From Cytophagales bacterium (GTDB lineage: Bacteria > Bacteroidota > Bacteroidia > Cytophagales > Cyclobacteriaceae): a stretch of 64,000 nt of DNA. Under the pieces are notes generated by a model. It had not been told where the DNA came from. It worked only from the letters and a program-made list of their open reading frames with translations, and made no database searches. The stretch spans positions 1-64,000 of the forward strand of contig JADBYQ010000025.1 in NCBI GenBank assembly GCA_020402945.1. Direction: 5' to 3'. The position numbers and the translations under genes were made by a program. Shown piece by piece: positions 25,097 through 33,027 of this stretch. Every line of letters starts with the position of its first letter. Position 1 is the first letter of the stretch.

Positions 25097-26713
25097 ATGT
25101 ACCAGCACATTCCCACGATCCTCCTCTTTACTTTATTCCTATTCTCTTGTGACAAGAAGAATAAGTATTCAGAATTGAGCGTAGTACCAATTATTCCACA
25201 ACCCGCCTATGTCGAATCGGGTAGAGGCGTCTTTGAGCTGACTAAGAACTCGATCATTTATGTTGACACAGCCACACCAGAATGGCTTTCTATAGCCGAA
25301 GCATTAGCTGAGAAAATCAGACCCTCTACCGGCTTTGCCATGAACATTTCGGTCGCACAGCAGCCAACATTGTCGGGCATCCGCCTTACGTTGGTGAATG
25401 AGCCCGAACTTGCCACCGAAGGTTATCACCTAGACATAACCGAAAAGTTTGTAACGGTTTCGGCCAATACTGCACAAGGCGCCTTTAGAGCGATACAGAC
25501 AATCCGACAGCTGTTACCCACCAGCATTGAGTTGACCTCCCGCCAGGATATGTCTTGGAAGGTACCAGCCGGTGTAATTCGAGATTTTCCAAGCTATGCC
25601 TATCGTGGCGCAATGCTGGATGTAGCACGTCATTTTTTCTCAGTAAATGAGGTAAAGCGATTTATTGATCTAATCTCTCTGTATAAAATGAACTATTTGC
25701 ACCTGCATTTGTCGGATGATCAGGGCTGGAGAATCGAGATAAAATCATGGCCCAATTTGACGTTGCACGGAGGTAAAACAGAAGTAGGTGGAGGCGAGGG
25801 TGGCTATTACACACAAGAACAATACAAGGAAATCATCAATTACGCACAAGAACGATACATTACCATCGTTCCCGAAATAGATATGCCTGGGCATATTAAC
25901 TCAGCTCTCGCTTCCTATGGAGAATTAAATGGTGGCACGATTGTTCCAAAGGAAGGCAGACTACCAATAGATGCAAACGCCAACAAAATTTTAGATGGCA
26001 AATCAAAACCAACAGAACTCTATACAGGTGTTGAAGTGGGTTGGAGCACTCTTCGGCTTGAGAAAGAGGCAACTTTTCGATTTGTGGAGGATGTGATCCG
26101 GGAGATCTCTGCGATCACGCCTGGCCCTTACTTTCACATTGGCGGTGACGAGGCACAAGTGACAAAAAAAGAAGACTACGTGCAGTTTATTAACCGCTTC
26201 CAACAGATTGTAAAAGCCAACGGAAAGACGATGATGGGTTGGGAAGAAATTGCACAGGACGAAATTGGAAATAATACAATTGTACAACATTGGAACTTAC
26301 CCAAGTATGCAATGATGGCTGTTGAGAAAGGAAGTAAACTACTGATGTCTCCCGCGAAAAAAGCCTATCTCGATATGAGTTATGATTCTACCTCTTCATT
26401 TGGCCTTCATTGGGCTGCCTTCATTGAGGTAGATAGTGCCTATAGTTGGAATCCCGCGACTTACGTAGATGGTATTTCCAAAGAAAACATCATTGGGATT
26501 GAAGCCCCGCTTTGGTCAGAAACAATTTCCAACATGGATGAGGTCGAATATCTATTGTTTCCACGACTACCAGGCTATGCAGAAATTGGGTGGTCGCAGG
26601 AAACAGGGAGAAATTGGGAGGAATATAAAGTAAGACTCGGCAAACACGCACCAAGATTCAAAGCAATGAATATTGATTTCTATCGTTCTAAATTAGTTCC
26701 GTGGACAAATTAA
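25097..26713 (+). CDS. GH20 beta-N-acetylhexosaminidase lipoprotein
   Basis: 538 residues from the ATG at 25097, which directly precedes a lipoprotein signal (PTILLFTLFLFSC, Cys18); an in-frame TTG at 25034 would put 21 unhelpful residues in front. An N-terminal GH20b domain (about 25-160) leads into the catalytic barrel: MNYLHLHLSDDQGWRIEI (199-215), EIDMPGHINSAL (260-271), and the catalytic pair Asp351-Glu352 in HIGGDEA, then WEEI and the C-terminal IEAPLWSE. It removes terminal GlcNAc or GalNAc, for example from chitin oligomers or glycoproteins, at the cell surface or periplasm. It lies between two M1 peptidase genes. Confidence 0.96.
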   Translation: MYQHIPTILLFTLFLFSCDKKNKYSELSVVPIIPQPAYVESGRGVFELTKNSIIYVDTATPEWLSIAEALAEKIRPSTGFAMNISVAQQPTLSGIRLTLVNEPELATEGYHLDITEKFVTVSANTAQGAFRAIQTIRQLLPTSIELTSRQDMSWKVPAGVIRDFPSYAYRGAMLDVARHFFSVNEVKRFIDLISLYKMNYLHLHLSDDQGWRIEIKSWPNLTLHGGKTEVGGGEGGYYTQEQYKEIINYAQERYITIVPEIDMPGHINSALASYGELNGGTIVPKEGRLPIDANANKILDGKSKPTELYTGVEVGWSTLRLEKEATFRFVEDVIREISAITPGPYFHIGGDEAQVTKKEDYVQFINRFQQIVKANGKTMMGWEEIAQDEIGNNTIVQHWNLPKYAMMAVEKGSKLLMSPAKKAYLDMSYDSTSSFGLHWAAFIEVDSAYSWNPATYVDGISKENIIGIEAPLWSETISNMDEVEYLLFPRLPGYAEIGWSQETGRNWEEYKVRLGKHAPRFKAMNIDFYRSKLVPWTN

Positions 26714-26719
26714 ACGATC

Positions 26720-27367
26720 ATGAAAAACCAAATCTACTACCCACTAGTTTTAGCAATCATTCTTGCAAGTTGCAAATCACAAGATCAGTTTGTTTCACCG
26801 GAAAAATTGAACTATGATGGAGAGGAGCGGCAACTGCTTCTAAAGGGTGTCACAATTCAATACATTCCGTCCGAACGATTTGGAATCAAATCTTCGAATA
26901 AAAAACTCAAGCTCATTGCCGTGAAAATAGAGAACGAAACTAACGAAGAGATTATTTTACGACAACCGCTGCTCCAAATAAAGAAAGTCAACGGAACTGA
27001 AATCCATTTAGTGAATCCCACTGTTCGATTAGATTGGGAAAAAGGCAGCGGTAAAGACGTTGTTTTTTACAGCCTAAGAGATTTCAATCTTACTTATAAA
27101 AAAGAAGACATCGAATCTCAAAAACTCATGCCAAGCGCAACTGCTATCTCCAACGGGGTCGAAGAATCACTAATCCTCGGAGCGGCAGATTGGGCTTTGA
27201 AAAAAAGGGATTTGAAAAAATACAAGAAACCCTTTTACTCAGCTATTTTCCAAAAGGCTATCGCGCCAAAAACTTCAGTGTATGGATTCATCCCCATCGA
27301 AGACAACGATAAGAGCCGCCTTATATTTGGATACAATAGCTCGGCAGAAGAAGCAAACGCCAAATAG
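26720..27367 (+). CDS. Hypothetical lipoprotein after the hexosaminidase
   Basis: 215 residues with a lipoprotein signal (PLVLAIILASC, Cys18 or so). The mature part is rich in charged strands (KLIAVKIENETNEEIILRQP) and ends YGFIPIEDNDKSRLIFGYN. No family recognised. It starts 6 bp after the GH20 gene and is probably cotranscribed; a strong terminator follows. Confidence 0.8.
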   Translation: MKNQIYYPLVLAIILASCKSQDQFVSPEKLNYDGEERQLLLKGVTIQYIPSERFGIKSSNKKLKLIAVKIENETNEEIILRQPLLQIKKVNGTEIHLVNPTVRLDWEKGSGKDVVFYSLRDFNLTYKKEDIESQKLMPSATAISNGVEESLILGAADWALKKRDLKKYKKPFYSAIFQKAIAPKTSVYGFIPIEDNDKSRLIFGYNSSAEEANAK

Positions 27368-27390
27368 ATTTGAAAGGGCTTATTATAAAA

Positions 27391-27420
27391 AGTAGGGCTG
27401 CCTCGAAAGACAGCCCTACT
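27391..27420. terminator. Bidirectional terminator hairpin
   Basis: Perfect 10-bp arms AGTAGGGCTG (27391-27400) and CAGCCCTACT (27411-27420) enclose a 10-base loop, with A-rich sequence before and weak A/T after. It lies between convergent genes and can stop both. Confidence 0.85.
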
Positions 27421-27440
27421 GTATAAAACTAAAACAGAAA

Positions 27441-29678
27441 TTACTTCTTCTTCTTCAACTCATCAAACTTGCTTGGCTGCGCTACTTTCGGAAACACGTT
27501 GTCTTCAACCATAATGTCGGCTGTTTCTTTTTCTGGATCTAACACAACGCTTACCACTTCTTTTTCTTTAGAGAACACTTTGGTCACTTTCGTTTCGTTT
27601 ATCCTCCATATCTCGGCTGGCAAGCGTTCAATTTCCTTGCTGCCATCTTTAAATGTCCACTCAATAATTACGGGCATGACTAAACCGCCTTTGTTAGTGA
27701 GTGCGATCTCATAGAAATTTTTGTTTTCCATTTTTGCCATCACTGCTTTATCATCGATGCGATTGGCAAACTCTCCGTAAAAACGACTATCTGTAGGGAT
27801 CACCGTAAAATATTCTGGGCCATTGCTAAAGTCGTCTGGTTTTTTATTCGCATCACCCTCCTTAGGAAGATCACCTTTGGCAACTTTTTTCTCTTTGTTT
27901 TCAAGGCTCGTTTTTTCGTTTCGCACCTTGTACCATTTCACATTATCTAGCGACATGTCTACATTGTCTGTAGTGTAGAACCAGCCCTTCCAAAACCAAT
28001 CCAAGTCAACGGCCGATGCATCTTCCATCGTTCTGAAAAAATCAGATGGCTTTGGATGTTTGAACGCCCAACGTTGCGCATATTCTTTAAATGACTTGTC
28101 GAAAAGTTCCTTACCCATCACTGTCTCGCGAAGAATAAATAGTGCCGTGGCAGCTTTGGCATATTGCTCAGCGCCTGCCTGAACTACCTGCTCTCCACCA
28201 GTCATCAGTGGCCTCATGATACTTTTGTCGCCTTTCATATAAGGTACAATACCCGCAGGCCTGCCACGACTCCAATCTAAATTTGGGTAACGCTCTAGTT
28301 CTGTTAACAATTGAACAAAGCTGTCGATGCCCTCGTCCATCCAGGTAGTTTGACGTTCGTCACTGTTGATAATCATAGGGAAAAAGTTATGACCCACTTC
28401 GTGAATAACAACACCTAACATTCTGCGCAGTGTTGCGTCATCATAGGTTCCGTCTTTCTTTGGTCTTCCAAAATTGAAGCAGATCATTGGGTACTCCATG
28501 CCTATCGAAGCGGCATGAACAGAAGTGGCATGTGGATACGGATAGTCGATCGTATACTTAGAATAGATTTCTAGAGTGTTCTTTACCGCGATAGTAGATT
28601 CCTTTTCCCAAAGCGGGTTGCCCTCCTTCGGGTAGTAGGACATAGCCAATGGAGTTTTATCTCCAATTTTTACGGCCATTGCATCCCAAATAAATTTACG
28701 TGAAGAAGCAAAGGCAAAGTCGCGAACATTTGTTGCTTCAAACTGCCAGGTTCTTTTCTCAGAAGATTTTGTTTTTTCTTTTGCAGTTGCCTCCGACTGC
28801 GTGACAATGATGACCGGCTTATCGTAAGTGGTTTTTGATTTTTCAAAACGCTCAATTTCTGTTTTCGTTAGCACCTGCTGCGGATTAGCCAAGGATCCTG
28901 TTGCACCCACAATATGGTCGGCAGGGACGGTAATGCTCACTTTGTAATTACCGAAGGGCAAGGTAAACTCACTTCTCCCAAGGAATTGCTTATTCTGCCA
29001 ACCGACCAAGTCGTCATAAACACACATGCGAGGAAAAAACTGGGCAATGGTGTAAACATAATTGCCGTCTTCCGGGAAAAATTCAAGTCCACTTCTTCCA
29101 CCATACAAATTGCGGTCGTTTATATTGTAAGACCACTCCACTTTAAAAGAAACCTTTTCACCGGACCTGAGTGGTGTGGTCAAGTCTACCCGCATCATGG
29201 TTTTGTTAATCGTATGCGACAACGCCTTGCCATTTACATCCGTCACCGATTTCACTTTGTACCCACCTTCATAGTCGTAAAGGTTAAACTGGCTCGCCAT
29301 CGATTTAGCAGACGAAGAATCACGAACGGTGTTGGTTTGTGTTTTCGTTGTATTGCTTTCTTTATCTAATATGTTTTGATCGAGCTGAACCCACAGGTAT
29401 TTCAGCACATCGGGAGAGTTATTGGTATAGGTAATGGTTTCCTTTCCGCTAATACTCTGGTTCAGATCGTTTAATTCAACAGCCATATCATAGTCTGCTT
29501 GTTGTTGCCAATATTTTGGTCCCGGTGAACCCGAACCTGAGCGATATTCATTCGGAGTAGGGAGCATTTGATCGAGTTGCTCAAATTTGCCTTGCCATTT
29601 TGGGGGTTCTGGTTTTTGTTCTTGAGCAAAGGCGGTCAGTGAAGCAGCGAAGAGGAGAAATAGTAAAAGATGTTTCAT
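27441..29678 (-). CDS. Secreted M1 family metallopeptidase (second paralog)
   Basis: 745 residues with signal peptide (MKHLLLFLLFAASLTAFAQ). Zinc site HEVGH at 426-430 and Glu449 in WMDEG; SIGMEYPMI again replaces GAMEN. It matches the paralog at 21889-24114 along its whole length, including KWQGKFEQLDQ near the N-terminus, WQNKQFLG, EYAQRWAFKHPKPADFF-type helices and the beta tail, so the two arose by gene duplication. Between them now lie the DUF2279, GH20 and lipoprotein genes. Function is expected to be peptide breakdown in the envelope. Confidence 0.94.
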   Translation of the reverse strand: MKHLLLFLLFAASLTAFAQEQKPEPPKWQGKFEQLDQMLPTPNEYRSGSGSPGPKYWQQQADYDMAVELNDLNQSISGKETITYTNNSPDVLKYLWVQLDQNILDKESNTTKTQTNTVRDSSSAKSMASQFNLYDYEGGYKVKSVTDVNGKALSHTINKTMMRVDLTTPLRSGEKVSFKVEWSYNINDRNLYGGRSGLEFFPEDGNYVYTIAQFFPRMCVYDDLVGWQNKQFLGRSEFTLPFGNYKVSITVPADHIVGATGSLANPQQVLTKTEIERFEKSKTTYDKPVIIVTQSEATAKEKTKSSEKRTWQFEATNVRDFAFASSRKFIWDAMAVKIGDKTPLAMSYYPKEGNPLWEKESTIAVKNTLEIYSKYTIDYPYPHATSVHAASIGMEYPMICFNFGRPKKDGTYDDATLRRMLGVVIHEVGHNFFPMIINSDERQTTWMDEGIDSFVQLLTELERYPNLDWSRGRPAGIVPYMKGDKSIMRPLMTGGEQVVQAGAEQYAKAATALFILRETVMGKELFDKSFKEYAQRWAFKHPKPSDFFRTMEDASAVDLDWFWKGWFYTTDNVDMSLDNVKWYKVRNEKTSLENKEKKVAKGDLPKEGDANKKPDDFSNGPEYFTVIPTDSRFYGEFANRIDDKAVMAKMENKNFYEIALTNKGGLVMPVIIEWTFKDGSKEIERLPAEIWRINETKVTKVFSKEKEVVSVVLDPEKETADIMVEDNVFPKVAQPSKFDELKKKK

Positions 29679-29703
29679 AATTAGTGTAAAAAAATTTAGA
29701 ATT

Positions 29704-29765
29704 TTAGAAGTCAGAATTTAGAATTTTAGAATCACTTATCGTTTCTATTAAAGTCGATCCTTCAT
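29704..29765. repeat. Direct repeat, copy A (copy B at 29816-29877)
   Basis: 62 bp identical to 29816-29877 except for one base, 112 bp apart. Copy B covers the last six codons of the HupE gene and its downstream region, so copy A is a duplicated gene tail. It lies in the upstream region of the second M1 peptidase gene. Degenerate similarity continues about 20 bp further into the HupE sequence. Confidence 0.85.
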
Positions 29766-29815
29766 AAATATCAACCTTATGCCAGAGAAGGTGCTTCATA
29801 AGTATTGGAAAAAAA

Positions 29816-29877
29816 TTAGAAGTCAGAATTTAGAATTTTAGTATCACTTATCGTTTCTATTAAAGTCGATCCTTCAT
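29816..29877. repeat. Direct repeat, copy B, overlapping the HupE gene end
   Basis: Partner of 29704-29765. It starts with a tract of the TTAGAAGTCAGAATTTAG type that recurs inside itself and includes the terminal codons of HupE. Confidence 0.85.
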
Positions 29878-30441
29878 CAGTATTAATGCGATTCCAGCAA
29901 TAGCCGATGACAAAACTAACTTCCAGTCTCTTCGGTTTACTTTTAAGAAATCGACCAAAAGAAAGCTAAAGCTTAAGAAAATAGCTACGACTATTATTTG
30001 GCCGAACTCCAAACCCAGATTAAAGGCCAATAGCTGTGACAGAATACTCTGGTCTTTGCCCAAAATTGCCCGCAGATAGTTGGAAAAGCCTAACCCGTGG
30101 ATGAGGCCAAAGAAAACAGCAAATAGATAATTAACTTGAAATCCTTTTTCGTTCGACAACACTTCTTTCTTAAAAAGGTTTGAAACGGCCGTAATAAAGA
30201 TGGTAAGTGGAATCAAAAACTCAATAAGTTGAGCATTGACTGTGACAATTTTTAGTGTGGCCAATGCCAATGTAATGGAGTGACCAATCGTAAATGCCGT
30301 AACCAGAATAAGTATTTTTTTCCAGTCGCGGATGAGATACACTGCACACAACGCCAGTACAAACAAGATGTGGTCGTAGCCATTTACGTAGTCTAAAATA
30401 TGGTCTTTGCCCAACCCAAAATATAAAGAGAATTCACTCAT
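29860..30441 (-). CDS. HupE/UreJ-type membrane protein
   Basis: 193 residues from the ATG at 30441, whose product starts MSEFSLYFGLGKDHILD as usual for the family; the ATG at 30459 would add six residues. Six or seven membrane helices, with the conserved GYDHILFVLALCAVYL (about 21-36), FTIGHSITLAL and FGLIHGLGFSNYL; the His and Asp residues suggest metal or cofactor handling. HupE/UreJ proteins are tied to nickel or cobalt uptake. It is divergent from the DUF6702 gene, its usual partner in Bacteroidota. Its 3' end is duplicated downstream. Confidence 0.9.
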   Translation of the reverse strand: MSEFSLYFGLGKDHILDYVNGYDHILFVLALCAVYLIRDWKKILILVTAFTIGHSITLALATLKIVTVNAQLIEFLIPLTIFITAVSNLFKKEVLSNEKGFQVNYLFAVFFGLIHGLGFSNYLRAILGKDQSILSQLLAFNLGLEFGQIIVVAIFLSFSFLLVDFLKVNRRDWKLVLSSAIAGIALILMKDRL

Positions 30442-30513
30442 TGCACACAATTGAACCATGCAAGTATAAAGCTAATTTTGAATTAGGACAATTAGGGGTA
30501 ATTTTACGAGTCT

Positions 30514-31119
30514 ATGAGAATACTTTTTGGAAAATATCTCTATCTCTGTTTAATGATGGCTGCAAGCTGCCGGCTGCAAGCTGCAGGCTACGAGCATTTG
30601 GTCACACGCTGCGAGTTTTCACCCCAAGCGTGCCTGCAGCTTGAGGCTTGTAGCTTGAGGCAACCCATCCACGCTATCCACATTTCAGTTACCGAAATCA
30701 CTTACAGCGAGAAAGACAAAGCGCTTCAAATTACTTCTCGTTTGTTCATCGATGACTTAGAACTCTCGATTCGCTCACAGCGCAAAGAGGCCGAACTTGA
30801 TATTTTGGAACCAAAGAATGGCCTTACCACACAACAACTGGTAATCAATTACCTCACTGAACATATTAAGATTAAGCTAGACGGCAAATGGTGCAAGCTT
30901 ATGTTCTTGGCGGTAGAACGCGAAGACATATCCTTGATTGCCTATATCGAAATTGAAGGCGTAAAAAAAATAAAAACACTCGAGGTTTTTAATGATGCCA
31001 TTATGGCAACGCATGAGGACCAATCAAATTTGGTGCATGTCACATTCAAAAGCCCGGTGAAGAGTGCTCGACTTACTTCATCCAGCCCGTCTGAAAAATT
31101 TGTTTTCGAAAAAAAATAA
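30514..31119 (+). CDS. DUF6702 family protein with repeat-disrupted N-terminus
   Basis: 201 residues. From about residue 50 (HAIHISVTEITYSEKDKALQ) the sequence fits DUF6702: IDDLELSIRSQRKEAELDIL, then IKLDGKWCKLMFLAVERE. The hydrophobic start MRILFGKYLYLCLMMAASC would be a normal signal peptide, but about 35 residues encoded by an inverted repeat (30558-30661) separate it from the His-Pro-like beginning of the mature domain (PIHAIHIS). The frame stays open, so a longer protein may still be exported. It is divergent from hupE, its common partner. Confidence 0.8.
   Translation: MRILFGKYLYLCLMMAASCRLQAAGYEHLVTRCEFSPQACLQLEACSLRQPIHAIHISVTEITYSEKDKALQITSRLFIDDLELSIRSQRKEAELDILEPKNGLTTQQLVINYLTEHIKIKLDGKWCKLMFLAVEREDISLIAYIEIEGVKKIKTLEVFNDAIMATHEDQSNLVHVTFKSPVKSARLTSSSPSEKFVFEKK
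30558..30661. repeat. Inverted repeat element inside the DUF6702 gene
   Basis: The left arm (30558-30588) and right arm (30632-30661) are imperfect inverted copies; the inner 12 bases CAAGCTGCAGGC pair perfectly. Units of the GCTGCAAGCTGC type are repeated in the arm. The segment is a multiple of three away from disrupting the frame and looks like an intergenic palindromic element that landed inside the signal-peptide coding region. Confidence 0.75.
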
Positions 31120-31140
31120 CCCTTAACCCTTATCCTTTTT

Positions 31141-31899
31141 ATGCGTCAGAAAATAGTAGCCGGCAACTGGAAAATGAACAAGACTTTGGAAGAAGCACAC
31201 ATCTTAACTGCAGAGTTGATGGGCATGGTAGCCGATGAAGTAAAAGGAAATGTGATCACCATTTTGTGTACTCCCTTTCCTTATCTCGTACCGGTTAAAA
31301 ACCAATTGGGCGACTCGTCTATAATAGTAGGCGCGCAAAATTGTAGCGAGCACGATAGCGGTGCCTACACCGGTGAAGTCTCTGCGCACATGCTAAAATC
31401 AATGGCTATCCCTTACGTAATTATCGGCCACAGCGAACGCAGACAGTATTTTGGAGAGAGCGGAAAACTACTTGCCACTAAAGTAGACAAAGCACTGGCA
31501 AATGACGTTACACCTATTTTTTGTTGCGGAGAACCTTTAGAAATTCGAGAGAAAGGAACCCATGAAGCGTTGGTAAAGCAACAAGTAGAAGAAAGCTTGT
31601 TTCACTTGAATCAAGAAGCTATCCAAAAAGTAGTGATTGCCTACGAACCCGTTTGGGCCATTGGCACAGGCAAAACAGCTACGTCACAACAAGCGCAAGA
31701 TATGCATGCCGTTATTCGCAAGCATATTGCCGGAAAATACGGTTCAGCCATAGCCGAGGAAATATCTATTCTATATGGTGGTGGTGTTAAAGCCGATAAC
31801 GCCAAAGAACTTTTCGCTTGTGCGGATGTAGATGGTGGCTTAGTCGGAGGCGCTTCACTCAAATCAAGAGAGTTTGTGGAGATTATAAAGTCGATTTGA
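31141..31899 (+). CDS. tpiA: Triosephosphate isomerase
   Basis: 252 residues, the standard length. Interconverts dihydroxyacetone phosphate and glyceraldehyde-3-phosphate. NWKMNKT (9-15) holds the substrate Lys, GHSERRQYFGES holds the catalytic His, AYEPVWAIGTGKTA holds the catalytic Glu and the mobile loop, and YGGGVKADN and DGGLVGGASL close the phosphate site. It starts 22 bp after the DUF6702 gene and may share its transcript. Confidence 0.99.
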   Translation: MRQKIVAGNWKMNKTLEEAHILTAELMGMVADEVKGNVITILCTPFPYLVPVKNQLGDSSIIVGAQNCSEHDSGAYTGEVSAHMLKSMAIPYVIIGHSERRQYFGESGKLLATKVDKALANDVTPIFCCGEPLEIREKGTHEALVKQQVEESLFHLNQEAIQKVVIAYEPVWAIGTGKTATSQQAQDMHAVIRKHIAGKYGSAIAEEISILYGGGVKADNAKELFACADVDGGLVGGASLKSREFVEIIKSI

Positions 31900-32023
31900 T
31901 TCGTTAATTCGATAATTTGTTAATTCGGTGATGATAGAACTCCATCGAAATTGAGTTAACATGCTTTATTCAACAAATCAACAAATCAGCACATCAACGA
32001 ATCATCGAATCATCGAATTAGAT
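31900..32023. repeat. AT-rich palindromic repeat upstream of prmA
   Basis: Two opposed tracts, one built of TTAATTCG/TTTGTTAATTCG units (31904-31933) and one of AATCATCGAATCATCG units (31999-32021), form a long imperfect inverted repeat. No separate gene lies here. It continues in frame with prmA without a credible start codon before 32024. Confidence 0.5.
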
Positions 32024-32851
32024 ATGTATTACACCCGCCTTCAAGTAGTTTGCGATCCAGAGTTTTCAGAAATTCTCATGGCTGAAATTGGAGAAGTTGG
32101 CTTTGATACATTTATGGAAAACGACAACGGGTTTGAGGCGTTTGTTGAAGAACGAAAGTTTAATGAACAACTATTAGAAGAAGTAAAAGAAAAATATAAG
32201 TCAGTAAATCCATTACTCTTTTATTGGGACAAAATCCAAAAGGAAAATTGGAATGAGCAGTGGGAGAAAAACCTGGAGCCTATCATCGTAGACGATCGCT
32301 GCTTGATCCGCGCTGAGTTTCACAAGATCGAAAAAAAATATCCTTACGAAATCATCATCACTCCAAAAATGTCATTTGGTACGGGGCATCACCAGACTAC
32401 TTACTTGATGATCAAAAACCAGCTGGATCTTGATCATTCGAATAAGCGCGTGATGGATGCGGGCTGTGGCACCGCCATTCTATCGATCATGGCCTCAAAG
32501 CGAAACGCAAAAGAAGTGGTAGCCTTTGACATCGATGAGTGGAGCGTGATCAATGGCAAAGAGAATATTGAAAACAACGCGTGCACCAACATTGAAATAT
32601 ATCAAGGGACGATTGCAGAGGTAATTCCCACGGGCACTTTTGAAATCATCCTAGCCAATATCAATAAGAACGTACTTCTTCAGGAAATATCTACCTATGC
32701 TAGCTACCTTGCACCTTCAGGCGTACTGCTGCTAAGCGGGTTTTATACCAGTGATATTACTGATCTAAATGCTGAAGCCATTCTGTACGGGCTGAAAGAA
32801 GAGAAACGCGATGAGAAAGAAGGATGGGCATCTCTCCTACTCAGAAAATAA
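32024..32851 (+). CDS. prmA: Ribosomal protein L11 methyltransferase
   Basis: 275 residues from the ATG at 32024 (MYYTRLQVVC); an earlier ATG at 31961 would translate repeat sequence and is rejected. An N-terminal ferredoxin-like substrate domain is followed by the SAM-binding Rossmann fold: MSFGTGHHQTTYLM, VMDAGCGTAILSIMA (motif I), VVAFDIDEWSV, and the NPPY-like region ILANINKNVL. It methylates ribosomal protein L11. Confidence 0.95.
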   Translation: MYYTRLQVVCDPEFSEILMAEIGEVGFDTFMENDNGFEAFVEERKFNEQLLEEVKEKYKSVNPLLFYWDKIQKENWNEQWEKNLEPIIVDDRCLIRAEFHKIEKKYPYEIIITPKMSFGTGHHQTTYLMIKNQLDLDHSNKRVMDAGCGTAILSIMASKRNAKEVVAFDIDEWSVINGKENIENNACTNIEIYQGTIAEVIPTGTFEIILANINKNVLLQEISTYASYLAPSGVLLLSGFYTSDITDLNAEAILYGLKEEKRDEKEGWASLLLRK

Positions 32852-32940
32852 AAACGCGGTCTAATCGTTAGTCCTCATTAGAACTTTCGCTAATTATTTC
32901 CGAATTTTCATCTCTTAATATTTACTTTTAGGGTCGAATG

Positions 32941-32960
32941 CCTGACTGTTGACAGACAGG
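32941..32960. repeat. Short palindrome before the giant secreted protein gene
   Basis: CCTGACTGT and ACAGACAGG are inverted arms broken by one A-A mismatch with almost no loop. It lies about 70 bp before the GTG start at 33028. It could be an operator or a small REP-like element; similar CCTGNC/CAGG cores occur elsewhere in this window. Confidence 0.5.
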
Positions 32961-33027
32961 GAATGGCCAAAATTATGATGCCGTTGATTGTTGACCATTT
33001 TTGTCGCCATTTCAAGCCATTTCGCTT

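Noticed and set aside
31961-32023. N-terminal extension of prmA
   Set aside because: It would translate an intergenic repeat; the PrmA family starts at the ATG at 32024.
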